A stretch of DNA of 64,000 nt from Patescibacteria group bacterium (GCA_023484645.1 JAMCZZ010000041.1:1-64000), one strand, 5' to 3'. Positions 49,527 through 59,268 are shown, counted from the first letter of the stretch. Notes: generated from the letters alone by a model not told the origin. Numbers and translations are program-made.

Positions 49527-50198
49527 TTAATCATTAATAGCAGAAGCAGGAATTTTTTCGTTTAATTTCCCAATAAAATTGCGTTTCAATAATAATTTTG
49601 CGCCTTCAGAGTGAATCCTAGATTTGAACGCTTTGGTTGCATCGCTTCCGCAATAAGGCAGTATTTTGTCTGGTCCTCCCGAATGATATTTCAAGATATC
49701 TGTAGCGTTATAAACTAGGTCATCGATATAAAGCCAGCAATCATTTTCTTTATTATGTTCTAATATTAAGGAAGCATTTAAAACTATTTCCAAAGGGAAT
49801 GAATCCTCTTGATCTGGTTTATTTTGAGAGGAATCAGCATCCTGTTTTGTCGTTAATTCAACTTCATTTTCACTTCTCGTTACGTTTGGATTATTTTGCT
49901 TTGCGAACAAAGCGTACGCAAAAAACAAATAGATCAGCACTATAACACCGCAGCAAATAAATTTTAATGCTTTAGCGCCGCCTAACCTTTTTTCTGCTAT
50001 TTTGTTTACTGTATTTAAAGACTGCAGGAAAAGAAGAGGCAAAAGGATCATTGGAGCAATCTTTGTGTGAAGTAAACGTACCACATCATAATTAATGCCA
50101 GGCAAAAGATAGGGTTTTGCCGTGAGAAAACCGGTAGCAATCATTAATAAAGATGTTGCAAGTAAAAGAAGGATAGTCGCTCTAGTTATTTTTGTCAT
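49527..50198 (-). CDS. Membrane protein with C-terminal cytochrome b5-like domain
   Basis: Two to three N-terminal helices contain LLHTKIAPMILL, whose His could bind heme, as in DUF4405-like membrane cytochromes. The C-terminal domain reads HNKENDCWLYIDDLVYNATD, then HSGGPDKILPYCGSDATKAF, the pattern of cytochrome b5 with HSGG in place of HPGG. It could carry electrons across or along the membrane, for instance to a periplasmic copper or thiol system. It is the last gene of the leftward metal operon. Confidence 0.7.
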   Translation of the reverse strand: MTKITRATILLLLATSLLMIATGFLTAKPYLLPGINYDVVRLLHTKIAPMILLPLLFLQSLNTVNKIAEKRLGGAKALKFICCGVIVLIYLFFAYALFAKQNNPNVTRSENEVELTTKQDADSSQNKPDQEDSFPLEIVLNASLILEHNKENDCWLYIDDLVYNATDILKYHSGGPDKILPYCGSDATKAFKSRIHSEGAKLLLKRNFIGKLNEKIPASAIND

Positions 50199-50234
50199 AT
50201 TAACGGCCTAAATATTGATTGCTTATTTATCATT

Positions 50235-50435
50235 TTATTTCTGCTGATTTAGCTGATCTAAAATCTTATCGAGGTTAAGATTATAGATTTGGCTGACTTC
50301 GCCTATTGTTAAAACGCCAAGCTCCTGTGAAGCCAGTGGACAACTTAGGCATGGCACGCCGTTTTGTTGTAATATCTCTGAACCCTTCTTGATTTTTAAA
50401 ATATCCTCTAGAGTTGTTTTAAAAGTTACTTTCAT
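50235..50435 (-). CDS. DUF1858-domain protein
   Basis: A 66-residue protein with GVPCLSCPLASQELG near 26-40, the CxxC signature of the DUF1858 (hybrid cluster-associated) family. The paired cysteines suggest metal or redox chemistry. GGAGC-like bases (AAGGAGC) precede the ATG. Confidence 0.8.
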   Translation of the reverse strand: MKVTFKTTLEDILKIKKGSEILQQNGVPCLSCPLASQELGVLTIGEVSQIYNLNLDKILDQLNQQK

Positions 50436-50444
50436 AATTGCTCC

Positions 50445-50639
50445 TTAGTGACAGCTATGTTTTTTGTTATTGTTTGGATCACTTTTTTGGTGCATGTCCT
50501 TCATTAAAAAAAGATGCATTATCGGACAAAGTGCTATTAAGAAATATGGAAGGATTATTCCAAGCTGACCTTGGCGATAAAACCAAAAAAGAATCGCTCC
50601 AACAATAATTAAACAGAATATTAATAAATTTTTGTTCAT
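50445..50639 (-). CDS. DUF2933 membrane protein
   Basis: A 64-residue protein with two hydrophobic segments and a His-rich end (MHLFLMKDMHQ, then KKHSCH). DUF2933 proteins occur with copper-resistance genes. The short loop and the terminal His-Cys-His suggest metal binding at the membrane. It lies nine bases upstream of the DUF1858 gene in the operon. Confidence 0.8.
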   Translation of the reverse strand: MNKNLLIFCLIIVGAILFWFYRQGQLGIILPYFLIALCPIMHLFLMKDMHQKSDPNNNKKHSCH

Positions 50640-50654
50640 ACCTTTTCCTACTTT

Positions 50655-51188
50655 TTAAAAAATAAATTGAAGAAATAATCCTATAATTATGAGGAGACCA
50701 AAAGTAATAATCATACTTTGGAATGGCAGCTTCTTCCCTCTAATTCTAGTTAGCAGTAGACTTAAATAAGGTGAAATAAAAAGGATGATTGCTCCAATCG
50801 CAGTGCCTAATAAGTAGAGATTTATAAGATAAGTATTGTGCAAGAACGTCCCGTATTTTCCATAGAAAGAAATATATAAAGGCCTATATTCTTCGATAAG
50901 CGGCATAATCGGCACAACAGTAGAGATAAAAATTATAATTGATGCTAGAGCGTCTTGGAATTTAAAATACTTCTTTTTTATCGAACGAGATATCCATATG
51001 CCAAGAGCTAAACTAAATGCACCAATGAAGAGCCCGACTACTACCGTGGAAACCCCAATAGAAGTAGCAAAGACAGCTAAAATGCCGGCCCCTGCCACGC
51101 AAAGCGGGCAGTGCGCCGATGCGGATTTAGGCAAAAGAGTTAGGATAACCGCCAAAAACAACTTGAGGATGTTTTGAATCGTTTTCAT
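50655..51188 (-). CDS. Membrane protein with HCPLC motif
   Basis: A signal-like N-terminus ends in SASAHCPLCVAGAG, which places a Cys-x-x-Cys-type pair at the outer membrane face. Four or more helices follow. No named family is recognised, but the motif suggests a thiol or metal site. It sits between the DUF2933 and DUF411 genes, so a role in the metal system is likely. Confidence 0.6.
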   Translation of the reverse strand: MKTIQNILKLFLAVILTLLPKSASAHCPLCVAGAGILAVFATSIGVSTVVVGLFIGAFSLALGIWISRSIKKKYFKFQDALASIIIFISTVVPIMPLIEEYRPLYISFYGKYGTFLHNTYLINLYLLGTAIGAIILFISPYLSLLLTRIRGKKLPFQSMIITFGLLIIIGLFLQFIF

Positions 51189-51194
51189 TTAATG

Positions 51195-51716
51195 TTAAAG
51201 TTTAATGAACTCTGAAACAGTTTTGTCAGCTCCAATGGCTTTAATATTCCAACTTACGGTCTTTGGTCCTGGCATTCCTGGAGTACCGGAGGGCATACCA
51301 GCTAAAGCGATACCGGCAATATCCGGCTTTTCGGTAATTAACTTCGAAATCGCCTCAACGGGAACATGTCCGGAAACAAAATAGTCTCCCATTACAGTTA
51401 TGTGGCAGCTCTTAAGGTCATCCGGAATCCCCAATTTAACTCTCATCTGGTCCAATTCATTACTACTTATGTCTCTAACCGTGGTTTGCATTCCCTCTTC
51501 GGGCAGATATTTTGAATAAACCCCGCAACAACCGCAAGTTGCAGTCTTATACACTACCGCCTTCTGAGCAGAGAAAATGCCCTTGTTGGATTCTTTACTT
51601 TTTTTGTTTCCGGTCGTGAGCAGAATTATGAAGAAACCGACAATTAACAAACAGCAAATGCCCGCCACTATCCATCCAGTATAGTCTTTTGGCTTATCCG
51701 AATTATAATTCGACAT
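51195..51716 (-). CDS. DUF411 metal-binding protein
   Basis: A membrane helix near residues 15-35 and then the DUF411 domain: YKTATCGCCGVYSKYL, CHITVMGDYFVSGHVP and AGIALAGMPSGTPGMPG. DUF411 (CopG-like) proteins are found with copper resistance and probably bind copper outside the membrane through the Cys pair and Met residues. The 173-residue length is normal. Confidence 0.85.
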   Translation of the reverse strand: MSNYNSDKPKDYTGWIVAGICCLLIVGFFIILLTTGNKKSKESNKGIFSAQKAVVYKTATCGCCGVYSKYLPEEGMQTTVRDISSNELDQMRVKLGIPDDLKSCHITVMGDYFVSGHVPVEAISKLITEKPDIAGIALAGMPSGTPGMPGPKTVSWNIKAIGADKTVSEFIKL

Positions 51717-51743
51717 TTTTTCTTCTCTTATTACGTTTATTAA

Positions 51744-54686
51744 TTACTTCGCCATGCCTGAGCTCAGGCGGGCGAATTCAAGGAAAACGAGGGTGAAAAC
51801 AATAACCATAACGATCGGAGCAAGCATCGACAGGTAATTTTTCTTGTTAGGTTTGAAATATTTCAAAAGAAGTGAGTTTGTTACAACAGAGATTGAAGAA
51901 AAAGCCATCGCAAGCCCTGCCAATTCTGGCTTTAGGACTAAACCGTAAGAAACAAAAATCCGGGCAGCAATTGGAATTCCGATCACATTGTAAAAAAGAG
52001 CGAAAAACATATTTTGGCGGATTTTGCCGAAGGTTTCTTTAGAAAGATCAATCGCGTTAACAACATCGCGAAGATCATTTTTAATAATCACAATTCCGCC
52101 TGTCTCCATTGCCACATCAGTACCCGAGCCCATCGCGATGCCAAGATTTGCTTGTGCCAATGCCGGAGCATCATTAATGCCATCTCCCACCATAGCAACT
52201 ACTTTTCCGGACTCCTGCAATTTCTTTACCTCGTTTGCCTTGTCTTCCGGCAAGACCTCAGCCAAGATATTGGTTATGCCAACTTGTGATGCAATCGCCT
52301 TAGCAGTCCGCTCATTATCACCGGTAATCATCCAGACTTCAATTCCAAGCTTTCCAAGTTTTTCGACTGCTTCGCGAGAAGTTTCTTTGACTGTATCAGC
52401 CACGGCGATGCAGCCCAAAACCTTCTCTTTGGATGCCAAGATCATGGCGGTTTTGCCCTGCTCTTCCAAACGAGTTAGCTTTCTGTTTATCCTCTCGATA
52501 TCAAGGCCAACTACATCGGTAACTAATTTTCTATTACCGAAATAATATTTTGTTTTATTAATTGTCCCTTCGACGCCGTGCCCCGGTATCGCTTTAAAAT
52601 TAAATACTTCATCAAACTTAATGTTTTCTTCTTCAGCATATGAATAAATTGCTTCAGCCAAAGGATGCTCCGATGACTTTTCCAGGCTTGCCGATATTGT
52701 TAAAATTTCATCTTCATCCGCGTCAGAAAAAGTCAAAATATCCGTCACCTCCGGTTTTCCTTTGGTTAAGGTGCCTGTTTTATCAAAGATGATAGCGTTG
52801 ACTTTGCAGGCTTCTTCAAGCGGTTCGCCGCCCTTGATTAAGATCCCGTGTTCAGCCGCTTTCCCGGTGCCAACCATGATTGCAGTCGGTGTAGCAAGTC
52901 CAAGTGCGCAAGGACAAGCGATCACAATAACAGCCGTAAAAGCCATTAAAGCAAATGATAATGAGGCGTTAAGAGGTATAAACCAAATTAGAAATGTGAG
53001 TATGGCTACGGAAATTACAATCGGAACAAAATAAGCGGAGATCCGGTCGGCGAATGCTTGAATTGGAGCTTTGGAACCCTGCGCTTCCTCGATCAGCCGT
53101 ATAATTTGGGCCAAAGTTGTTTCCGAGCCTATTCTTGTGGCCTCAAATTCAAAGCTCCCCGTTTTATTAATAGTCGCACCAACAACAGTATCTCCCTCAT
53201 GTTTCTCAACAGGAATGCTTTCACCTGTAACCATTGATTCATCAACCGCCGAAGACCCTTTTTTAATAACACCGTCAACAGGTATTTTTTCTCCAGGGCG
53301 TACGATGATAGTATCGCCATGAACAACTTCATCAATAGAAATATCAACGGTCTTGCCATCGCGAATCACTCTGGCTGTTTTAGCTTGGAGCCCCATCAAT
53401 TTCTTTATCGCATCTGAAGTCCGTCCTTTTGCTTTAGCCTCGAGCCATTTGCCTAAAATAACAAATGTAATCAAAAAGGCAGCCGTTTCGAAATAAAGCT
53501 CGGGAATTTTCATTCCGTCCAGTCCAATTAAAGTTTGATTCTTAGTTATGAAGCTAACATAGTTAACCAAACTGTAAAGATAAGCGGTCGAAGTGCCGAT
53601 CGCAATCAGAGAGTCCATATTAAAAGTCTTCATCCGAAGACTTGACCACATTCCTTTATAAAAACCGGCTCCAATAATGAATTGAACAGGAGTGGCTAAT
53701 ATTAAGGAAACTAAGCCGAAGTAAGGAGGTAATGAGCCGGCGCCAGGAAGCCATTTAAAAAAATCGAGCAGCATAAAATAGAGCATCGGAAGACTGAGGA
53801 TAAAACTGAAAATAAATTTTTTCCAAAGAGAATTAATCTCATGTTGTCTCTTTTTTGTCTCAAATTCAGTATCTTTTGCGTCAATCAAAGTAGCACTGTA
53901 GCCTGCTTTTTTAACAGCTGCAATAATATCATCGACTTTTGCAACTGTTTCATCAAAAGTAACAGTAAGCTTTTCGGCTGCAAAGTTCACATTGGCTTCT
54001 CTTATGCCAGATATTTTCTTAACGCTACGTTCAATAATACCGGCGCAAGAAGAACAATGCATTCCGGAGAGTGAAAGTGAAACTCTTTTATTTTTATCGG
54101 ATCCGTGTTCTGTTAAATCCATAACATTGGATATTGGACTTTGAATTTCTTCTCCACCGCCAACAATGGCGCCAGAAGGAGATACCGCCCCTTTATTTCC
54201 GATGACAGTGTCAAAAATATTTGAAAAATTAACTGATTTCACAAATCGATCAATAAAACCTTTAGGTTCGATTTCTTCCGGCAAACTGAATTCAGCTGTC
54301 TTATCATTTTTAATTTTCCCCTCGAAAGCAGGATCTCCATTTTCGTCGGTAATAATTTTTCCTTCAGCTTCAATTTTTGATTCCAGTTTAATTTTTAGGG
54401 GTTTGCCGAGCGGAAGCTTTTTATTTTTAATCGTATCAACAAAACTAGAAGAATCTTCCGGCAATTCTTCTTTTTGGATCTCGCCTTTATATCCTTCTTT
54501 TGCAATTACCTCAAGAATTTTCTCCTGCTTAACTTTATCATCGTCAAAAATAACATTAGCATTTTTGTTTTCATAACTAACCTCTGCTTTTTCGACTCCC
54601 TCCAGATCACCCAGCTCTTCAGTTAGAATCTTTTCGCAAGAAGTACAGTGCATTCCGGTAATATTCAATTTTAGTTCTTTTTTCAT
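51744..54686 (-). CDS. copA: Copper-exporting P1B-type ATPase (CopA)
   Basis: This 980-residue ATPase has two heavy-metal domains: GMHCTSCEK at residues 10-18 and GMHCSSCAG near 209. Between them is an unusual polar linker of about 120 residues. The membrane motif is ACPCALG at 591-593, followed by [10 protein letters not shown], the HP motif SSEHPLAEA and [12 protein letters not shown]. It exports Cu(I). The C-terminus (RLSSGMAK) is encoded across a palindromic repeat, CCTGAGCTCAGG. The metal operon starts upstream, probably at the operator at 54999. Confidence 0.93.
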   Translation of the reverse strand: MKKELKLNITGMHCTSCEKILTEELGDLEGVEKAEVSYENKNANVIFDDDKVKQEKILEVIAKEGYKGEIQKEELPEDSSSFVDTIKNKKLPLGKPLKIKLESKIEAEGKIITDENGDPAFEGKIKNDKTAEFSLPEEIEPKGFIDRFVKSVNFSNIFDTVIGNKGAVSPSGAIVGGGEEIQSPISNVMDLTEHGSDKNKRVSLSLSGMHCSSCAGIIERSVKKISGIREANVNFAAEKLTVTFDETVAKVDDIIAAVKKAGYSATLIDAKDTEFETKKRQHEINSLWKKFIFSFILSLPMLYFMLLDFFKWLPGAGSLPPYFGLVSLILATPVQFIIGAGFYKGMWSSLRMKTFNMDSLIAIGTSTAYLYSLVNYVSFITKNQTLIGLDGMKIPELYFETAAFLITFVILGKWLEAKAKGRTSDAIKKLMGLQAKTARVIRDGKTVDISIDEVVHGDTIIVRPGEKIPVDGVIKKGSSAVDESMVTGESIPVEKHEGDTVVGATINKTGSFEFEATRIGSETTLAQIIRLIEEAQGSKAPIQAFADRISAYFVPIVISVAILTFLIWFIPLNASLSFALMAFTAVIVIACPCALGLATPTAIMVGTGKAAEHGILIKGGEPLEEACKVNAIIFDKTGTLTKGKPEVTDILTFSDADEDEILTISASLEKSSEHPLAEAIYSYAEEENIKFDEVFNFKAIPGHGVEGTINKTKYYFGNRKLVTDVVGLDIERINRKLTRLEEQGKTAMILASKEKVLGCIAVADTVKETSREAVEKLGKLGIEVWMITGDNERTAKAIASQVGITNILAEVLPEDKANEVKKLQESGKVVAMVGDGINDAPALAQANLGIAMGSGTDVAMETGGIVIIKNDLRDVVNAIDLSKETFGKIRQNMFFALFYNVIGIPIAARIFVSYGLVLKPELAGLAMAFSSISVVTNSLLLKYFKPNKKNYLSMLAPIVMVIVFTLVFLEFARLSSGMAK

Positions 54687-54704
54687 ATTTGTCCTTTTCT
54701 CTTG

Positions 54705-54756
54705 TAGGCCACGCTTCAGCGTGCTTTAATCGCAAGCAGGCTAAAGCCTGAGCTAC
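54705..54756. repeat. REP-like palindrome pair
   Basis: CACGCTTCAGCGTG and GCAGGCTAAAGCCTGAGC are two linked palindromes. This pattern (a GTAGCTCAGGC...GCCTGC type) is widespread as a dispersed repeat. It lies between copA and the chaperone gene. Confidence 0.65.
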
Positions 54757-54781
54757 GATGAAGTGCGGATCCTTCTAATAT

Positions 54782-54982
54782 TTAAATAACACTATAATTA
54801 GTGTCGGAAAGTGCATTTTTAACCTCTTCTTTTGTAATTGGCTTCTCTGAGGTAATTTCCGCGCTTCCATCATCATTTACAACCGAGTTAGTTACTCCAT
54901 CGATTTTTGCAATTCTTTTTTGCGCCAATTTAGCACAGGCTCCGCAAGTTAGACCCGTCAGCTTAAAGTTTATACTAGCCAT
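54782..54982 (-). CDS. Copper chaperone (HMA domain, CopZ-like)
   Basis: A 66-residue heavy-metal-associated protein with LTGLTCGACAKLAQ (Cys13 and Cys16) and a usual beta-alpha-beta pattern to the end. It hands Cu(I) to the ATPase. AAAAAGGAG precedes the ATG. The promoter region carries the copper operator. Confidence 0.85.
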   Translation of the reverse strand: MASINFKLTGLTCGACAKLAQKRIAKIDGVTNSVVNDDGSAEITSEKPITKEEVKNALSDTNYSVI

Positions 54983-54998
54983 TTTTCTCCTTTTTATT

Positions 54999-55039
54999 AT
55001 ACCTACACCTAGGGTATAGGTATGTTAAGTTGCTGTCAA
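54999..55039 (-). promoter_or_regulatory. Promoter with CsoR-like operator before the chaperone gene
   Basis: The 25-bp near-palindrome at 54999-55023 (ATACCTA...TAGGTAT ends) matches the site at 57235-57259 at about 20 of 25 positions. TTGACA on the minus strand is at 55034-55039. CsoR sites have this GC-rich, ATACC-type symmetry. Confidence 0.7.
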
Positions 55040-55070
55040 TACCCTAGGCCATTCAATGTTGTTGTTGGTC

Positions 55071-56939
55071 CTATCCTACCGAAAGTATTCCTCTGGGCGC
55101 TCCCATAGCGCATGTAATGTCATAATCTCCCTTTTTTGTGGGTGTGAACTCAAAGACAATATTCTCGCCCTTATTAAAAAATTCCGGCTTGTTTACTAAG
55201 CCCGGGATCATTATTGAACCCATGCAGCCTTCCCCATCCGCTTCGACCGTTACTTCAAAACGAACCGGCTGATTAACTTTTACATTAAACAAGTTCGGGG
55301 TGATATCCTTTTCCGGTGATGCAAAAGTCGTTTTTATAACCTGAATATCGGCTACCGGAGGCGTAGAATTTGAGGTTGGCTGTTCTTGTTTGGGCGCAGA
55401 AGGAGAAGCTTGTGCCTGAGGCGGATTAACTTGCTCTTTTTTAGGATCTTCTGTCGGGGCCGCTCTGCCGGTAGGATTATTTTCGCTCGCAGGAAGAGCA
55501 ACAGTTTTACGTTCAACCACTATAAATTTCCCTGTATACATTCCCATGCTGCAGCTAAACTTTATTTCCCCCGTTTCTTTTGGAGTGAATTCTATAATAT
55601 TTTCACCCGGGTCTAAGAATTTCTTTACACCGATTTTTGGGGCCAGAATGCTGGCAGAACAAGAGTCAGCCTTTTTAGAGTTGATAATCCATTTGACTGG
55701 AATACCTTTTTGAATTGTAAAACTGTTCGGCTTATAGCCGCCGGCTAATTGATCCATCTTCACAACCTGCACTCCGTTTTCAATCGTAACATTTGGATCA
55801 TCTGCCGACTTCTCTGCTCCAATATTTCTTTTCAAAGATGGCTTCCATCCAGTTAAATTTGCGCCGTTTGAAATATTAACCAGCGAAAGAGCGACAACAA
55901 GCACTCCGGCAAACTTAAAGAATTTCTTGGCAAAAGAGCCTTTTAGAACTGAGGTTAAGCCTCCGATACCAAGAAGCCCAGGCGCAGTTCCCAGAGCAAA
56001 GGTCCCCATAATCAGAGCACCGGAAAGAAAGTTGCCTGTGCTCATGGCATAAAGCTGCATCGCCTGCGTAAAACCGCAGGGTAAAAAGAAGGTTAAAGCG
56101 CCGACAATCACAGAATTTGTATGACTATATTCTCTCTCGTGATGTTTTTTAATGCCAAGAAGTTTCGCGATGCCAGAAGGCAGAGTTAAACCGCCGTTTG
56201 ACAACCTTGGGAAAAGCTCTGTTAGTTGTAAACCCATCAAGAGCATCACCAATCCCACCACAATCGTTAGAATTCCCAAAGACGTCCCGGAAAGCTGAAA
56301 AGCTTTTCCGATCAATCCAATGATTCCGCCGAGCAAAAAATAGGAAGAAATTCTCCCTAAATTAAAAAAGAGATGAGGACGAAATTTCTGGCTTGGCGTA
56401 GCTTCGGGGTGCTTTTCAGAATGCCGAGCAGAAATACCTAAAACCAATCCGCCCACTAACGCCATACAGGTTGAAATACCGGCTGTAAGACCAACAATTA
56501 AAACCACCAGTAAACTGGAAGGCTTGCCTGAACCGAAACTGAGATTGAAAAGACCCAATCCCTTAGCAAAATAGTAAAGACTTACAAGAATGATGAGCGC
56601 TAAAAATAAATCATAGTACTCTGAAGGATTTTTGCTAATCCAAGATTTCGGATCATCAACTCCCACATCATAACCCGCCTCTCTAATTGCTCGATTTACT
56701 TTGTCCAGCTCTAATAGGTCCAATGAATGCTTTGAATAGATTACTGCTTCTGCCTTTTTATAGCTAACTCGAACATTTTTAATTTCGGGAAGCTCTTTGA
56801 GCTTTTCTTCGATTAGAATTTCGCAAGAACGGCAATGCATTCCCATTATTGGAATAGTTGTCTTATTCGCCGGGTTATTTGCTTGAATTTGATCCGACTC
56901 AGTATTTTTTAATTTAAATTTTTTGTTTTTCTTCGACAT
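55071..56939 (-). CDS. HMA + SafE-type membrane + cupredoxin-like fusion
   Basis: A 622-residue protein. First an HMA domain (GMHCRSCEILIEEKLK near 33-48). Then six or more helices of the TauE/SafE or urease-accessory type (ALVGGLVLGISARHSE, FFLPCGFTQAMQLYAM). The C-terminal half has two cupredoxin-like domains: the first with SCSASIL and FSCSMGMYTGKF, the second with GCMGSIM and ITCAMGAPRG; each carries Cys and Met that could bind copper. The gene is the second of its operon, two bases after csoR. It may move or hold copper at the membrane. Confidence 0.8.
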   Translation of the reverse strand: MSKKNKKFKLKNTESDQIQANNPANKTTIPIMGMHCRSCEILIEEKLKELPEIKNVRVSYKKAEAVIYSKHSLDLLELDKVNRAIREAGYDVGVDDPKSWISKNPSEYYDLFLALIILVSLYYFAKGLGLFNLSFGSGKPSSLLVVLIVGLTAGISTCMALVGGLVLGISARHSEKHPEATPSQKFRPHLFFNLGRISSYFLLGGIIGLIGKAFQLSGTSLGILTIVVGLVMLLMGLQLTELFPRLSNGGLTLPSGIAKLLGIKKHHEREYSHTNSVIVGALTFFLPCGFTQAMQLYAMSTGNFLSGALIMGTFALGTAPGLLGIGGLTSVLKGSFAKKFFKFAGVLVVALSLVNISNGANLTGWKPSLKRNIGAEKSADDPNVTIENGVQVVKMDQLAGGYKPNSFTIQKGIPVKWIINSKKADSCSASILAPKIGVKKFLDPGENIIEFTPKETGEIKFSCSMGMYTGKFIVVERKTVALPASENNPTGRAAPTEDPKKEQVNPPQAQASPSAPKQEQPTSNSTPPVADIQVIKTTFASPEKDITPNLFNVKVNQPVRFEVTVEADGEGCMGSIMIPGLVNKPEFFNKGENIVFEFTPTKKGDYDITCAMGAPRGILSVG

Positions 56940-56940
56940 T

Positions 56941-57213
56941 TTATTTTCCTGCTAACTTTGAAACCTTTAGAATTTCTTGAATCATTTCCTGTTTTCTTTT
57001 TTCGTTGCTTGTTTTCATTGCATTCTTAAAGCAAGTATTTAAGTGCCCTTCCATCAACATTTGGTGGGCAGATTTTAAGAGGCCGACAACGGCAAGATTT
57101 TGCTGCATTACATCGATGCAATACTCTCCGTCTTCAATCATTTTGATAATTTTATCAATGTGCGTCCGAGCTTTTTTAAAATTGATTAACGTCTTTTCGT
57201 TTTTACTATCCAT
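56941..57213 (-). CDS. csoR: CsoR-family copper-sensing repressor
   Basis: A 90-residue all-helical DUF156 protein with the Cys-His-Cys ligand set: Cys32 in DGEYCID, His57 in EGHLNTC and Cys61. CsoR leaves its operator when Cu(I) binds. Two operator-like sites lie close by (57235-57259 and 54999-55023). AAGGAGAG precedes the ATG. It leads the operon that includes the fusion gene. Confidence 0.92.
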   Translation of the reverse strand: MDSKNEKTLINFKKARTHIDKIIKMIEDGEYCIDVMQQNLAVVGLLKSAHQMLMEGHLNTCFKNAMKTSNEKRKQEMIQEILKVSKLAGK

Positions 57214-57234
57214 TTCTCTCCTTAAAAAATTTAA

Positions 57235-57295
57235 ATACCATTACCTATGGTATGGGTATATGACCATTCTAGTTACTTTGCCCACCTCTTGTCAA
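57235..57295 (-). promoter_or_regulatory. csoR promoter and operator
   Basis: TTGACA (57290-57295), 18 bases, TAGAAT (57266-57271) on the minus strand. The 25-bp near-palindrome at 57235-57259, with ATACCA and GGGTAT arms, lies just downstream where a bound repressor would block elongation. Confidence 0.75.
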
Positions 57296-57392
57296 GCTGG
57301 TGATAAAAATTTAAAATATATGTAAGACCGTTGTTCGGAATTGACTTTATTTCGATTTTTATGTATTATTTTTCAGTAAGTTGATTAAATCT

Positions 57393-57469
57393 CGGGGAGT
57401 GGCTCAGTTGGCTAGAGCACCGCGTTTGGGACGCGGGGGTCGGAGGTTCGAGTCCTCTCTCCCCGACCA
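57393..57469 (+). tRNA. tRNA-Pro (anticodon TGG), integration site
   Basis: CGGGGAG pairs with CTCCCCG, anticodon loop TTTGGGA gives TGG, T-arm GGAGG-TTCGAGT-CCTCT, CCA encoded. Its 3' half overlaps the end of the serine recombinase gene on the other strand. Confidence 0.95.
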
Positions 57470-58995
57470 AGAGTGACAGTTTCGGGTTTCATGTTCAAAA
57501 TGACCTTATAACACGGATTAATTACGGTGTTCAAATACCCAGGATAGTTCCAGACCAGTCCTGATGGGAATATTGAACACAAGAGCATTCTCTTCTGTTG
57601 TAAGTCTGAATTTTGATAAGTTTTCGCCAAGTTTTTGAACTTTTCGCGAATAAAAACTGTCACATCTTCAATGTTATACTTTGTGATTAAATCGTCATCT
57701 TTCGCTATTTGGATTGTGGCGATTTTTTGTTCTAAAATTCTGTTTTGTTCTTTAAATATATCATCTGAATAGATGCCAGCTAAATTCTTTTCAATCAAGG
57801 CCTGGCGGGTTTCATAGAGCTTCTTGAGCTCGTCATCGGCTTGCTCTCGTCTTTTTTGCAATGTTGCGACTCTTTGGTAGTAAGTTTTGCGAAGAAACGT
57901 GCCTGTTAATTCTAGTGCCTTATCGGTCATACTTACACTATCAAGCAACTTTGATGTTGCATCTTCAAGTTCCTCCATAGGCACAGAATGGCCTTTGCCG
58001 CACCATTTTTGGCAAAAGTAATATGCATACCTCTGCATTTTACCTTTGCTCCAACCAGCCGTCAGAGATGCCCCACAACCACTACATTTAACAATTCTGC
58101 GCAGCGGAAAATCTTCGTTATCACGATTTTTCTTCGCAAATGGTTTGGCAATATTAACATTTCGCCCGTCCAGAATGGCTTGGATGCGATAAAACTGTTC
58201 TTCTGTAATCATCGGCGTATGCTGCCCCTGAACTTCTTGTTTATACTTTTTGGATACCAATTTTCCAGTATAGAACTTATTGCGAAACATTCGCTGAATT
58301 GTCTGCGCCTTAACCTTAAATTCCCTGCCGGTTCGATACTGAACTTTTATACCCCTTTCATCCATGATCTTGGCCATTTCTCTTAGTGATTTGGTACCAG
58401 TCGCCATAAGCTCCCATGCTTCTTTTAATTTATCGAAAGTTTTTGGGTCTTTGGTCACATAGCCGTTTTCATTTAAATAGCCCAAAGGCGCCAAACTAGA
58501 GGGTAACCCCGAAAGAAATCGAGCCCGTAATCCGTTTTTAGCTCGTTCTCCTCGCACATCGTTATCCATCTGCGCAAAACCGGCCAGCATTGTTTCGACA
58601 AATTTTTCTGTCGGACTGTTGCCGGTTGGCTCCGAAGCTGAAATTAAACTAATTTCGCTCTCAGCCAACTTTTTGCGGATCACCAAATAATCTGCAGTTT
58701 GGCGCGAAATGCGGTCAAGTCGATAAACAATCACTGCACCGACTTCTTTCTTGTGCTTTCGGCAATATTCGAGCATTTGTAAAAGTACCGGGCGGCCCGC
58801 AATGGTCTTTGCTGATCGACCCTCCTCTCGAAAAATCTGATCAACTATCAGTTTTCGTCTGCCCGCCTCTTTGGTACAAATATCCTCCTGTGTTGCCAAA
58901 GAATAGTTTTCTATTTGTTCTTCGCTTGAAACACGGATGTACATTACCGCATGTTCTGTTTTGTTTGGTTTTTGGCTAAAAATAGATTGGTTCAT
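57412..58995 (-). CDS. Large serine recombinase (integrase)
   Basis: The 527-residue protein has the resolvase domain (YIRVSSEEQ with the catalytic Ser, and GRSAKTIAGRPVL), a recombinase domain (RGERAKNGLRARFLSG) and a zinc ribbon (KCSGCGASLTAG... CGKGH) with coiled coil to the end. It inserts or excises DNA at attachment sites. Its last 20 codons (RGERTRTSDPRVPNAVL) lie on the opposite strand of tRNA-Pro, a classic sign that the tRNA is the attachment site. GGGAGGG precedes the ATG. Confidence 0.93.
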   Translation of the reverse strand: MNQSIFSQKPNKTEHAVMYIRVSSEEQIENYSLATQEDICTKEAGRRKLIVDQIFREEGRSAKTIAGRPVLLQMLEYCRKHKKEVGAVIVYRLDRISRQTADYLVIRKKLAESEISLISASEPTGNSPTEKFVETMLAGFAQMDNDVRGERAKNGLRARFLSGLPSSLAPLGYLNENGYVTKDPKTFDKLKEAWELMATGTKSLREMAKIMDERGIKVQYRTGREFKVKAQTIQRMFRNKFYTGKLVSKKYKQEVQGQHTPMITEEQFYRIQAILDGRNVNIAKPFAKKNRDNEDFPLRRIVKCSGCGASLTAGWSKGKMQRYAYYFCQKWCGKGHSVPMEELEDATSKLLDSVSMTDKALELTGTFLRKTYYQRVATLQKRREQADDELKKLYETRQALIEKNLAGIYSDDIFKEQNRILEQKIATIQIAKDDDLITKYNIEDVTVFIREKFKNLAKTYQNSDLQQKRMLLCSIFPSGLVWNYPGYLNTVINPCYKVILNMKPETVTLGRGERTRTSDPRVPNAVL

Positions 58996-59256
58996 TTATC
59001 CCTCCCTTAATAACTCTGCTAGAGTTAAATTATTAAATGTTTGTTTTTCGTATTCATTTAGCCAGCTATCCAATAAATATTGGAATTGAGTAATATAAAC
59101 GGCTAGCTCTTCGTCCGGCATGTCCTTGGCGATCTCACCCAAAATCGCCCGAGCTTTTTGGACTTTATTTTCCTCTGGTGACTCTGGAAAGATGTAAAAA
59201 GAGTTCTCCAAAGTCTTAAACGTTACCCCTTCCAAAGGTTCTTGACCATTATTCAT
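58996..59256 (-). CDS. Small protein coupled to the recombinase, unknown function
   Basis: An 86-residue, acidic protein (EEELAVYITQFQYLLDSWLN). Its TGA is followed at once by the recombinase ATG, so the two are translated together. It may be a recombination directionality factor or regulator, by position only. GGAGGGCG precedes the ATG. Confidence 0.55.
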   Translation of the reverse strand: MNNGQEPLEGVTFKTLENSFYIFPESPEENKVQKARAILGEIAKDMPDEELAVYITQFQYLLDSWLNEYEKQTFNNLTLAELLREG

Positions 59257-59268
59257 ACGCCCTCCTAA

